From an uncultured Eubacteriales bacterium (GTDB lineage: Bacteria > Bacillota > Clostridia > Lachnospirales > Anaerotignaceae), in contig CAKQPE010000011.1 in the NCBI GenBank assembly GCA_934256695.1, forward strand, positions 1-32,649: a stretch of 32,649 bases of DNA. Direction: 5' to 3'. A program made the translations under genes and the position numbers. The notes below the pieces were generated by a model. That model had not been told where the DNA came from, ran no database searches, and saw only the letters and a program-made list of their open reading frames with translations. Below are positions 24,388 to 32,571 of the stretch, in pieces (the first letter of the stretch is position 1; every line of letters begins with the position of its first letter).

Positions 24388-24645
24388 ATGGAGACTTTTG
24401 AATATGTATTAAAGGACAAAGCCGGAATACACGCAAGACCGGCAGGAGTGGTTGTTAAAACGGCAAAAGAGTTTGAAAGCAAAATAACAATGGAAAACAA
24501 AGGAAAGAAGATAAACTGCAAAGGGATATTCGCCGTAATGAGTCTTGCGGCAAAAAGCGGAGAAAAGGTGGTTATAACAATAGACGGCCCTGATGAAAAA
24601 GAAGCGGCTGAGAAAATGAGAAAAGTTATGGAAGAAAATCTTTAA
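24388..24645 (+). CDS. HPr-like phosphocarrier protein lacking the regulatory serine
   Basis: The 85-residue protein carries phosphate from enzyme I to the EIIA domain. The phospho-site AGIHARPAG with His15 is intact. Position 46, the regulatory serine phosphorylated by HPr kinase in Firmicutes (context KSI), is Gly here: C44-K45-G46-I47. The rest, including GIFAVMSLAAKSGE, matches HPr. This form should transfer phosphate but not be seryl-phosphorylated or serve as a CcpA cofactor. It lies between fruA and the enzyme I gene, four and 26 bases away, so it is probably dedicated to this system rather than being the general HPr. Confidence 0.93.
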   Translation: METFEYVLKDKAGIHARPAGVVVKTAKEFESKITMENKGKKINCKGIFAVMSLAAKSGEKVVITIDGPDEKEAAEKMRKVMEENL

Positions 24646-24671
24646 AATCATTTTGGAGGAAAGGCATAAAA

Positions 24672-26288
24672 ATGATTACAAAAAACGGAAAAGGTGTTTT
24701 TGGCGGAGTTGCATTCGGAAAAATAAAAATATACAAAGACAAAAGAGAAGTAAAAAAATACTTTGTTTCGGATACTGATGGTGAAAAGAAACGGTTTGCC
24801 GAGGCAAGAAAAAAGGCATACGGCAAGACGGTTGAGTTAATGGAGAAAACAAGAAAAGACGTAGGACAGAAAGAGGCAGATATATTTGAAGTCCATTCAA
24901 TGATGATAAATGACGAGGATTTTATAAGGCTTGCCGAAAGCAAAATAGAAAACGGAATAAATGCGGAAGCCGCCATAACAGAGGCAGGAAAAGAAACGGC
25001 GGAATTATTTTATTCTTTAAACGACGAATATATGAAACAGCGTGCCGCAGACGTAATTGATGTTGCCGAAAGAATAACAGACGAGCTTGAAGGCGGAAAA
25101 AACGAAAATGAAATTTCCAAAGAAAAAACAATCATAGTTTCATACGATTTGACGCCGAGCCAAACAGCGGGATTAAGGGACAGGAATATTTCGGGCTTTG
25201 TAACGGAAGGCGGTTCGGAAAGTTCGCATACGGCAATACTTGCAAGAACAATGAATATTCCGGCTATAATAGGGGTTAAAGGCATACTTGACGAAGCATA
25301 TGACGGAAGATTTGCGGCTATAGACAGTTCAAGTGGGACAATATATATTGAACCTAACGAAACTACAATAAAAAGACTTGAGCATAAAAAAGAAGAAAAT
25401 GAAAATGAAACACAGATACTTCAAAAATATAAAGGAAAAAGCACAGAGACAAAAAGTGGTAAAAAGATTATGTTATATGCAAATATATCCAATATGACGG
25501 ATTTGGATATGGTTATAGCCAATGATGCGGAAGGAATAGGTCTTTTTAGGTCGGAATTTATATTTATGGGACGAGATACCTTTCCGTCGGAAAACGAACA
25601 GTTTGAAATATACAAAAATGCAGTAGAAAAAATGAACGGCAGAAGGGTTATTATAAGAACCCTTGATATAGGTGCAGACAAGAAGGTTGAGTATTTTAAT
25701 ATACCGAAGGAGGAAAATCCGGCTCTCGGTTATAGGGCAATAAGAATATGCCTTGACAGAGTAAATATATTCAAGTCACAGCTAAGGGCGATTTTGAGAG
25801 CATCGGCATACGGAAAAGCCGCTGTTATGTTTCCTATGATATGCACAGAGGAAGAACTTATAAAGTCGAAGAAAATATTAAACGAAGCAATGCTTGAGCT
25901 TGATTTCGAGAGAATAAGATATGACAGAAATATAGAAGTCGGTATAATGATAGAAACACCTGCGGCGGCACTTATAAGCGATACCCTTGCAAAGGAATGT
26001 GACTTTTTCAGTATAGGTACAAATGACCTTACGCAATATACTCTTGCCGTAGACAGGCAGAACAGCATGGTAAACGAGAAATTCAGCACAGACCATGAAT
26101 CAATACTGAAACTGATAAAAATGACAGCCGAAAATGCCAAAAGAGAAGGCATATGGACAGGCATATGCGGTGAATTGGGAGCAGACAAAAGGCTGACGGA
26201 GAGGTTTATAAACTGGGGGATAGATGAGCTTTCGGTTTCACCTGTATATATACTTGGTTTAAGGAAGTTTATAAGAGAGACAGAGTGA
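24672..26288 (+). CDS. ptsI: PTS enzyme I (phosphoenolpyruvate-protein phosphotransferase)
   Basis: Enzyme I takes phosphate from phosphoenolpyruvate and passes it to HPr. The 538-residue protein is slightly shorter than typical (about 570). The phospho-His is His186 in GGSESSHTAILARTMNIPAI. The C-terminal PEP-binding barrel shows LFRSEFIFMGRD, RTLDIGADK and IGTNDLTQYTLAVDRQN, plus the catalytic Cys in GICGELG. GGAGG lies ten to fifteen bases before the ATG. As the last gene of a fruK-fruA-HPr-EI operon it completes a full phosphorelay; whether this is the organism's only enzyme I cannot be told from the window. Confidence 0.95.
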   Translation: MITKNGKGVFGGVAFGKIKIYKDKREVKKYFVSDTDGEKKRFAEARKKAYGKTVELMEKTRKDVGQKEADIFEVHSMMINDEDFIRLAESKIENGINAEAAITEAGKETAELFYSLNDEYMKQRAADVIDVAERITDELEGGKNENEISKEKTIIVSYDLTPSQTAGLRDRNISGFVTEGGSESSHTAILARTMNIPAIIGVKGILDEAYDGRFAAIDSSSGTIYIEPNETTIKRLEHKKEENENETQILQKYKGKSTETKSGKKIMLYANISNMTDLDMVIANDAEGIGLFRSEFIFMGRDTFPSENEQFEIYKNAVEKMNGRRVIIRTLDIGADKKVEYFNIPKEENPALGYRAIRICLDRVNIFKSQLRAILRASAYGKAAVMFPMICTEEELIKSKKILNEAMLELDFERIRYDRNIEVGIMIETPAAALISDTLAKECDFFSIGTNDLTQYTLAVDRQNSMVNEKFSTDHESILKLIKMTAENAKREGIWTGICGELGADKRLTERFINWGIDELSVSPVYILGLRKFIRETE

Positions 26289-26293
26289 AAAAG

Positions 26294-26333
26294 ACTAAGA
26301 CCTTGTGATATGCCGCAAGGTCTTAAATAAATT
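26294..26333. terminator. Hairpin between convergent ptsI and HAD genes
   Basis: TAAGACCTTG pairs perfectly with CAAGGTCTTA across a ten-base loop. On the minus strand it is followed by a short T-run (GTCTTTTTC), so it works best for the HAD gene; on the plus strand the tail is AAATAAATT. The AAGGTCTT sequence also ends the family-A repeats. Confidence 0.7.
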
Positions 26334-27147
26334 ATATATACTTTTCCAGAATACGGGCAACACCGTAGTTATCGCATGAAGTTGAAATTTCAAATTTGTC
26401 GGATTTTAAGATGTTGTCCGAGTTTGACATAAGAACGCCTTTTCCGGCGAAGGAAAGCATTGAAACATCGTTTTCGCTGTCACCGAAGGCTATTGTATCG
26501 GACGGGGCAATATCAAGCATAAGGCAGAGGCTTTTAAGGGCTTCTGCCTTATCTGCTTTTAATGAGCTTATTTCAATATTGTTTGGTGAAGAAGATGTTA
26601 CAGAGGCAGAGATTTTGGTTTTCATATCATTTCTGAAGGATTCTCTTAAAGCCATATCCGAAAATATTGAATTTATATTCTCTATACTGTCTATATTTTT
26701 AAGCATTGTATCCCGAAGGCTATCAACAACTATACGAGTGTTTTTTATATACTCCGCATGATGCCCGTTTATGCCGTAGGAAGAAAGGTTTTCTGCCTGT
26801 TTTTTGTCTATATATGCTTTTCCGTCTGCAAAAATTTCCGTAACGGCATTAAGTGCGTTTGATTCGTTGAATATAAGCTCGGCATATTCCGGCAAAAGAC
26901 ATTCTTTAAATATAGGTTTCGCAGAACCGTTTTTGTATACACAGGCGCCGTTTGATGTTATTATATATTTGGCAGAAGGTATATCAAGAACATAACTTGG
27001 TATGGCGGTAAGTGTTCTTCCGGTAGCGGGAACAAGAATGATATTTTTTTCGTAAGCTTTTTTTAAAACGGATAAAAGTCTCTGGGTAAGCTGTTTATAT
27101 GTGGTTAAAAGTGTTCCGTCAAGGTCAGATGCTATAAGTTTAATCAT
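26332..27147 (-). CDS. Cof-type HAD-IIB phosphatase
   Basis: A 271-residue haloacid-dehalogenase-superfamily hydrolase of the Cof/YidA type, which dephosphorylates sugar phosphates, FMN precursors and similar metabolites. Motif I is SDLDGTLL with nucleophile Asp8 and acid/base Asp10. Motif IV is GDSENDVSML near the C-terminus, and a IIB cap lies between. The substrate cannot be inferred; its position next to the fructose PTS, convergent with it, suggests a sugar phosphate, and RibD-product dephosphorylation is a family-level possibility. AAGGAG precedes the ATG. Confidence 0.92.
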   Translation of the reverse strand: MIKLIASDLDGTLLTTYKQLTQRLLSVLKKAYEKNIILVPATGRTLTAIPSYVLDIPSAKYIITSNGACVYKNGSAKPIFKECLLPEYAELIFNESNALNAVTEIFADGKAYIDKKQAENLSSYGINGHHAEYIKNTRIVVDSLRDTMLKNIDSIENINSIFSDMALRESFRNDMKTKISASVTSSSPNNIEISSLKADKAEALKSLCLMLDIAPSDTIAFGDSENDVSMLSFAGKGVLMSNSDNILKSDKFEISTSCDNYGVARILEKYI

Positions 27148-27169
27148 TTTTAAAATCTCCTTTTAGTAG

Positions 27170-27198
27170 ATATTAACAGATAGAGCTTATTTATTCAA
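27170..27198 (-). promoter_or_regulatory. Promoter of the HAD phosphatase gene
   Basis: On the minus strand TTGAAT (27198-27193) and TAATAT (27175-27170) have a 17-base spacer. It would give a leader of about 20 bases. The small ORF on the other strand must use a promoter in the same short space; I could not identify it. Confidence 0.5.
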
Positions 27199-27222
27199 TA
27201 ATTTGTAAACGGAGGAAGTAAA

Positions 27223-27366
27223 ATGAGGGTAAGAAAAATGTACGGCAGATATGTTTTTGTAAGACGAAGGTTAATTCCCACGGCTAAGTTTATAAAAACG
27301 GCTGTTGTTATCGGTATGGGAATAATAGGTTTAACGGGAAAAATAAAAAATGTAAAAATCAAGTAA
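27223..27366 (+). CDS. Small basic, hydrophobic-centred protein of 47 residues
   Basis: ATG 27223 has a perfect GGAGG seven bases upstream. The product starts MRVRKMYGRYVFVRRRLIPT, highly basic, then has a short hydrophobic stretch TAVVIGMGIIGLTG at about 26-39 and a lysine-rich end. A terminator follows at 27408, so it forms a complete small unit between divergent and downstream genes. I do not recognise a family. It could be a small membrane-associated peptide. The ribosome binding site, terminator and isolation support it as real; length and composition leave doubt. Confidence 0.55.
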   Translation: MRVRKMYGRYVFVRRRLIPTAKFIKTAVVIGMGIIGLTGKIKNVKIK

Positions 27367-27407
27367 AATAAGTTTAGTAATGTAAAATTTAATATATAGT
27401 TTTTTAA

Positions 27408-27452
27408 ACCGCAGTGATAATTCTTTTGAATATATTATTGCGGTGTTTTTTG
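27408..27452 (+). terminator. Terminator of the 47-aa gene
   Basis: ACCGCA-GTG-ATAAT pairs with ATTATTGCGGT, with a three-base bulge, and is followed by GTTTTTTG. It isolates the small gene from the XRE-cupin/pot unit. Confidence 0.75.
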
Positions 27453-27500
27453 TTGAAAAATTGCTAAAAGCCCAGTATTCAAAGGATATAAAATTGTATG

Positions 27501-27599
27501 AGTTTAATAAACTTAAATAAATTGTTTAATGAATATTGATTTACCAAAAAGATATAGTATAATATTTCTGGTTTAGTAAAAATAATTGCTTTGTTTAGT
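27501..27599 (+). promoter_or_regulatory. Promoter with four phased GTTTA(A/G)T operator half-sites
   Basis: TTGATT (27535-27540), 16 bases, then TATAAT (27557-27562) form the promoter of the regulator-pot unit. GTTTAATA (27501) and GTTTAATG (27523) lie upstream of the -35; GTTTAGTA (27570) and GTTTAGTA (27592) lie at and after the transcription start. Within each pair the spacing is 22 bases, about two helical turns. A fifth GTTTAGTA is at 27372. The XRE-cupin protein encoded just downstream is the obvious candidate ligand. Confidence 0.6.
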
Positions 27600-27626
27600 A
27601 TATCTAATCTTAATGGAGGCTTGTTT

Positions 27627-28160
27627 ATGGATATAGGATACAGGATAAAACAGCTCAGACTGAAAAAATGTCTTACTCTGGAGGAGCTGGCGAGCCGCTG
27701 TGAACTGACAAAGGGATTTCTTTCGCAGGTGGAAAGAAACCTAACATCGCCGTCCATAGCTACTCTTTATGATATACTGGAGGCTCTTGGCACTACATTG
27801 GGAGAATTTTTCAAGGAAGAAAGTGATGAAAGAGCTGTTTTTGGCTCAGATGACTTTTTCGTAGATGAAAGAGAAGGATATACGGTAAATTGGATAGTGC
27901 CTAATTCCCAGAAAAATGAAATGGAACCGGTGCTTATTGAGCTTGAGCCGGGAATGAAAACATTTGAAGTACAGCCTAATGACGGAGAAGAATTTGGTTA
28001 TGTGCTGGAAGGCAGAATTACACTTGTAAATGGTGATAAGGAGCATACTGTAAAAAAGGGAGAAACTTTTTATCTTACAGGAAAGAATTTTCATTATTTG
28101 AGAAATGACAGGAAAACGGCAGCGAAATTCATATGGGTTTCAACGCCGCCTTTATTCTGA
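27627..28160 (+). CDS. XRE-family regulator with cupin domain
   Basis: The 177-residue protein has an N-terminal helix-turn-helix (residues 4-58; CLTLEELASRCELTKGFLSQ) and a C-terminal cupin (about 100-172) with GEEFGYVLEGRITLVNG and KGETFYLTGKNFHYLRN. This is the PuuR/YdcN-like architecture, in which the cupin senses a small molecule; such regulators often control polyamine genes. It stands 15 bases before potA in the same direction, so a polyamine or related ligand is a reasonable inference. GGAGG precedes ATG 27627. Probable autoregulation through the GTTTARTA repeats in its promoter. Confidence 0.92.
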   Translation: MDIGYRIKQLRLKKCLTLEELASRCELTKGFLSQVERNLTSPSIATLYDILEALGTTLGEFFKEESDERAVFGSDDFFVDEREGYTVNWIVPNSQKNEMEPVLIELEPGMKTFEVQPNDGEEFGYVLEGRITLVNGDKEHTVKKGETFYLTGKNFHYLRNDRKTAAKFIWVSTPPLF

Positions 28161-28175
28161 TTGGAGGATTTGTAA

Positions 28176-29756
28176 ATGGAGGAAAAAGTAAAGCTTATTC
28201 AGTTTAAAAACATTGTAAAAGAATTTGACGGACAGCTTGTACTTAAAGGTGTAAGTCTTGATATTTATGAAAATGAATTTGTAACACTTCTTGGACCTTC
28301 GGGCTGCGGAAAGACTACGCTTTTACGTATACTCGGCGGATTTTTGAGACAGACGGAAGGAGAAGTCATATTCGGTGATCAGGAAATAAGCAATGTTGAG
28401 CCATACAAGAGAGAGATAAACACGGTTTTCCAGAAATATGCACTTTTCCCTAACATGAATGTATATGACAATGTGGCTTTCGGACTGAAGATAAAAAAAG
28501 AGCCGAAAGATGTTATACAGCAGAAGGTAATGCGTATGCTCAAGCTTGTAGGTCTTGAGGACTACGGCAAAAGAAGCGTTTCTGCCATGAGTGGCGGTCA
28601 GCAGCAGCGAGTTGCCATAGCGAGAGCTTTGGTAAACGAGCCGAGAGTTCTTCTTCTTGACGAGCCGCTTGGTGCTTTGGATTTAAAGCTCAGAAAAGAA
28701 ATGCAGAAGGAGCTTAAAAAAATCCAGCAGGAAGTAGGAATTACTTTCATATTTGTAACACATGATCAGGAAGAAGCCCTTACAATGTCCGACAAGATAG
28801 TTGTTATGAAGGACGGAGAAATACAGCAGATAGGTTCTCCTACCGATATATACAATGAGCCTAAAAACGAGTTTGTAGCAAACTTTATAGGTGAAAGCAA
28901 TATTGTTGACGGTATTATGGTTAAGGACAACGAGGTTATATTCGAGGACAAGAAGTTTGAATGTGTTGACAGCGGTTTTGAGCCAAACGAAAAGGTTGAT
29001 GTTGTAATACGTCCCGAAGATTTGGATATAGTTTCCAAGGAAGAAGGAAAGTTAAGAGGCGTTGTAAAATCCGTTCTTTTCAAAGGTGTTCACTACGAGA
29101 CTATTGTTGAAACACGTTCGGGAACAAGCATTACAGTAAAAATGCGTGTTTCGGAGGATAACTCCGTATTTAACGTAAAAGCAAACGAAAGACTCAGTGC
29201 CAACGATTTTTATCTTGACGCAGAGGACGTAGAAGCACTTACAGAGGCAGATATTATAGCCAGAGCCGATGCACAGGCATGGAATCCGGATACAGACGAG
29301 TTTGTGTCAATAAACAAGGTTGACTACAAAATAAGTACGGAAAACGGAACATACCCCGTTACATTTACAACATCGGCAGGAACAATGGTTACAGTAAACA
29401 TGATAGTTGCTGATGCAAACAGAAAGGTCAGCACAGAATATAACGAAGAAATATTTGCCGTAAACTTCTTCAAAAAGACAGACGAAATAAAAGAAAGTAT
29501 TGCCCTTGAAACAGACCTTAAAACATGGGCAAATGCTTCCGCATGGAGCCTTGATGACGATACAGCCGTTGATATTACAGAGGTCGAATATGATTTTGAT
29601 CCGGAAAATATCGTGCCTGGAGACTATAAGGTAACATTCAAGACAGAAGGATATGAATATAAAATAGACACTACAAAGGAATTTAAGGAAGGCGACATAG
29701 TAGGTCTTACGTTTGACCCTGAGGATATACACATAATGCGTAAAGGGGGCAACTGA
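28176..29756 (+). CDS. potA: Spermidine/putrescine ABC transporter ATPase with Ig-like insertion in its TOBE domain
   Basis: PotA drives polyamine import through PotBC. The ATPase core is intact: Walker A GPSGCGKTT at 40-48, Q-loop Gln86, signature MSGGQQQR at 138-145, Walker B VLLLDEP at 158-164 and switch His196. The usual length is about 350 residues; this has 526. The TOBE domain begins normally (VVIRPEDLDI near 276-285, RGVVKSVLFKGVHYETIVET at 294-313) and ends normally (YEYKIDTTKEFKEGDIVGL.. DPEDIHIMRK at 493-522). Roughly residues 314-491 between them are two tandem repeats sharing A-W-(x)n-V-x-I-x-x-V-x-Y and a G-x-Y-x-VTF-x-T ending, like bacterial Ig-like surface domains. The reading frame is continuous, so this is an insertion rather than a frameshift. 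potB follows after two bases. Confidence 0.93.
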   Translation: MEEKVKLIQFKNIVKEFDGQLVLKGVSLDIYENEFVTLLGPSGCGKTTLLRILGGFLRQTEGEVIFGDQEISNVEPYKREINTVFQKYALFPNMNVYDNVAFGLKIKKEPKDVIQQKVMRMLKLVGLEDYGKRSVSAMSGGQQQRVAIARALVNEPRVLLLDEPLGALDLKLRKEMQKELKKIQQEVGITFIFVTHDQEEALTMSDKIVVMKDGEIQQIGSPTDIYNEPKNEFVANFIGESNIVDGIMVKDNEVIFEDKKFECVDSGFEPNEKVDVVIRPEDLDIVSKEEGKLRGVVKSVLFKGVHYETIVETRSGTSITVKMRVSEDNSVFNVKANERLSANDFYLDAEDVEALTEADIIARADAQAWNPDTDEFVSINKVDYKISTENGTYPVTFTTSAGTMVTVNMIVADANRKVSTEYNEEIFAVNFFKKTDEIKESIALETDLKTWANASAWSLDDDTAVDITEVEYDFDPENIVPGDYKVTFKTEGYEYKIDTTKEFKEGDIVGLTFDPEDIHIMRKGGN

Positions 29757-29758
29757 AA

Positions 29759-30601
29759 ATGAAACAGTTCAGACGAATGGCATATCCGTACATTGTATGG
29801 ATAAGTCTGCTTATAGTTTTGCCTATGCTGCTTATACTGGTATATGCCTTTACGGTAAAGGGAAATAATGTTGCAACAATACAGTTTTCGCTGGCAAACT
29901 TCGGAAAATTTTTCAGTGATGCCATATTCCTTGCGGTGTTAAGAAGGTCATTGCTTATAGCCATAGGCACAACAATAATATGTGTACTTTTAGGATATCC
30001 GGCAGCTTATATAATAGCCAATGCCGAGGGAAGAAAGAAATTTATGCTTATACTGCTTGTTACAATACCGACATGGATAAATATGCTTGTAAGGACATAT
30101 GCATGGATGGGTATTTTGCAGGACAACGGCATAATAAACACAATTCTCGGTTATATAGGAATAGGCCCCGTAAAGATGATACACACAAGTTTTGCGGTTA
30201 TACTGGGAATGGTATATAACTTTATACCGTTTATGATTTTGCAGATATACACATCTCTTACCAAAATGGACAAGAGCCTTCTGGAGGCTGCAAGCGACCT
30301 TGGTGCAAACAAGGCACAGGCATTTCTGAGAGTAACGCTTCCGCTTTCCATGCCGGGGGTAATAAGCGGAATAACACTTGTTTTCCTTCCTGCCGTATCA
30401 AGCTTTTTTATACCGAAACTTCTCGGCGGAGGACAGTATGTGTTAATAGGAAACGTAATAGAAAGTCAGTTCCTTACATCTGGAAACTGGAACTTCGGTT
30501 CGGCAATATCTCTTATAATGGCTGTTATAATTATGATTTCCATGTATATTACAAAAAAGATTGACAGAGGCGAGGAAATGGAAGGAGGAGGCAAAAAATG
30601 A
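29759..30601 (+). CDS. potB: Spermidine/putrescine ABC transporter permease
   Basis: A 280-residue inner-membrane subunit with six predicted hydrophobic segments. The cytoplasmic EAA loop that contacts PotA is EAASDLGANKAQAFLRVTLP at about 178-197. It forms the translocation channel with PotC. The start follows the potA stop by two bases, with AAAGGGGGC as its ribosome binding site inside potA, and its end overlaps potC by four bases. Confidence 0.95.
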   Translation: MKQFRRMAYPYIVWISLLIVLPMLLILVYAFTVKGNNVATIQFSLANFGKFFSDAIFLAVLRRSLLIAIGTTIICVLLGYPAAYIIANAEGRKKFMLILLVTIPTWINMLVRTYAWMGILQDNGIINTILGYIGIGPVKMIHTSFAVILGMVYNFIPFMILQIYTSLTKMDKSLLEAASDLGANKAQAFLRVTLPLSMPGVISGITLVFLPAVSSFFIPKLLGGGQYVLIGNVIESQFLTSGNWNFGSAISLIMAVIIMISMYITKKIDRGEEMEGGGKK

Positions 30602-31392
30602 AAAAAAGCAGAAAAATATTTTCAAAATTGTTTATGCTTGCCATAATGATATTTTTCTATATGCCTATAGTGTATACGGTTGTTTTCTCCTTTAACTCCA
30701 AAAAGTCACTTACCCACTGGAGCGGATTTTCGCTGAAGTGGTATGAAAAAATGCTTAGCAGCTCAAGTATGATGGACGCTTTATGGACAACGATTTCAAT
30801 AGCAATACTGGCGACTGTGATTTCTACGGTAATAGGAACAATAACGGCTATAGGTCTTTCAAAGTCAAATAAGATATTAAAAGCCATAGTTGAAAGAATA
30901 AACGATTTCCCTATAATGAATCCCGAAATAGTTACGGCTATAAGCCTTCTTATGCTTTTCAGTGCATTAAGAATACAGAAGGGATATATTACAATGCTTC
31001 TGGCACACATTATGTTCTGTATACCATATGTTATGCTCAGTGTTTCACCTAAGTTAAGGTCCCTTGACCCTAACCTTTCCGATGCGGCACTTGACCTTGG
31101 TGCTACACCGTGGCAGGCATTAATCAAGGTAATAATACCGCAAATAATGCCGGGTGTTATATCGGGGGCGTTGGTTGCGTTTACAATGTCATTTGATGAT
31201 TTTATAATATCTTATTTCGTAACTGGAAACGGCGTAAGCAACATATCAATACTTGTTTATACAATGAGCAAGAGAATTAATCCGTCTATCAATGCACTTT
31301 CAACGGTAATAATACTTATAATTACGGTTGTATTGGTGCTTGTAAATATTATACCTATAATAAGAAACAACAAGAAGGGAGTAAAGGAATGA
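30598..31392 (+). CDS. potC: Spermidine/putrescine ABC transporter permease
   Basis: The second channel subunit, 264 residues with six hydrophobic segments. Its EAA loop is DAALDLGATPWQALIKVIIP near 160-179. The start overlaps the potB stop (ATGA), preceded by GGAGGAGG, and its own end overlaps the potD start by four bases, so potBCD are translationally coupled. Confidence 0.95.
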   Translation: MKKSRKIFSKLFMLAIMIFFYMPIVYTVVFSFNSKKSLTHWSGFSLKWYEKMLSSSSMMDALWTTISIAILATVISTVIGTITAIGLSKSNKILKAIVERINDFPIMNPEIVTAISLLMLFSALRIQKGYITMLLAHIMFCIPYVMLSVSPKLRSLDPNLSDAALDLGATPWQALIKVIIPQIMPGVISGALVAFTMSFDDFIISYFVTGNGVSNISILVYTMSKRINPSINALSTVIILIITVVLVLVNIIPIIRNNKKGVKE

Positions 31393-32492
31393 AAAAATTA
31401 TTAATTGCGGCAGGTCTTATTTCTGCAATGGTACTTTCAGGCTGCGGAGGTGCGGCTTCAACAACAGGTTCAGCTTCAACAACAGGTGAAACAGCAGACA
31501 CAGGAAGCGGTTCTAATGTGCTTAAATTATACAACTGGGGCGAATATTTAGGCGATGATGTAATTTCTAACTTTGAGGACGAGTATGACGCAAAGGTTAT
31601 AGTTGAATACTATGACTCAAACGAAATGATGTACACAAAGCTGCAGGCAGGGGATTCTTATGATGTGCTTGTACCTTCTGATTATATGATTCAGAGATTA
31701 ATAAAAGAGGATATGATTCAGGAACTTGATAAAGAAAAGATACCTAATATGGAAAACCTTGCAGAAGGCGTTAAAAATCTTGCTTTTGACCCTGAAAACA
31801 AATATTCAGTTCCTTATTTCTGGGGCAGTGTAGGTATTGTTTACAACCACAACAATGTACCTAAGGAAGAAGTAGAGGAAAAAGGCTACAGCATACTTAA
31901 AGATACAAAATATGCCGGAAAAATTTATATGTATGACTCCGAAAGAGACTCATTCATGGTTGCACTTAAATCTCTCGGATATTCAATGAACACAGAAAAC
32001 GATGACGAAATAAATGCGGCTTATGATTGGCTTACAGAACTTAACAACACAATGAAGCCTGTATATGTAACAGACGAAGTTATAGACAATATGGCTAACG
32101 GTCTTATGGATATGGCTGTTATGTACAGCGGTGACGCTGCATATGTTCTTTCAGAAAACGAGGACATGAGCTACTGCCAGCCTAAGGAAGGAACAAACAT
32201 CTGGTGTGACTCAATGGTTATACCTAAGAATGCTGAAAATCCTGAGCTTGCACATGAGTTTATAAACTATATTCTCAGCTATGATGCATCTTACAGCAAC
32301 AGTGAAACAACAGGCTATGCTTCTTCAAACAAAGATGTCCTTGCAGACATGAACGGTGAAGGCGGAGACTACGAAGGAAACGAAGCATACCTTCCGAGAG
32401 AAGGATATGACAAAGATGAAGTTTTTGTTGACAACGAAGTTTTAAGACAGAAGCTTTCCGAGCTTTGGATAAAGGTAAAAGCAGCAAAATAA
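31389..32492 (+). CDS. potD: Spermidine/putrescine-binding lipoprotein
   Basis: The 367-residue extracellular substrate-binding protein has a lipobox, MVLSGCGG, with the lipidated Cys near residue 19; a Thr/Ser/Gly-rich tether covers about 22-41. The mature protein starts VLKLYNWGEYLGDDVI, typical of PotD, followed by YDVLVPSDYMIQRL and VPYFWGSVGIVYN. It delivers polyamines to PotBC. Length is normal. It closes the operon, and a strong terminator follows. Confidence 0.96.
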   Translation: MKKLLIAAGLISAMVLSGCGGAASTTGSASTTGETADTGSGSNVLKLYNWGEYLGDDVISNFEDEYDAKVIVEYYDSNEMMYTKLQAGDSYDVLVPSDYMIQRLIKEDMIQELDKEKIPNMENLAEGVKNLAFDPENKYSVPYFWGSVGIVYNHNNVPKEEVEEKGYSILKDTKYAGKIYMYDSERDSFMVALKSLGYSMNTENDDEINAAYDWLTELNNTMKPVYVTDEVIDNMANGLMDMAVMYSGDAAYVLSENEDMSYCQPKEGTNIWCDSMVIPKNAENPELAHEFINYILSYDASYSNSETTGYASSNKDVLADMNGEGGDYEGNEAYLPREGYDKDEVFVDNEVLRQKLSELWIKVKAAK

Positions 32493-32504
32493 AAAAATTA
32501 ATAA

Positions 32505-32541
32505 AAACCTGTATTAAGACAAAACTTAATACAGGTTTTTT
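32505..32541 (+). terminator. Terminator of the pot operon
   Basis: AAACCTGTATTAAG pairs exactly with CTTAATACAGGTTT around ACAAAA, followed by a T-run. Fourteen uninterrupted base pairs. Confidence 0.93.
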
Positions 32542-32571
32542 TGACAGATAAATAAAAATTTATGTAAGACC

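Noticed and set aside
28176..29756. PotA extension as a frameshift or misjoined fusion
   Set aside because: The frame is open throughout, the TOBE halves lie correctly on both sides of the insert, and potB follows with normal spacing.
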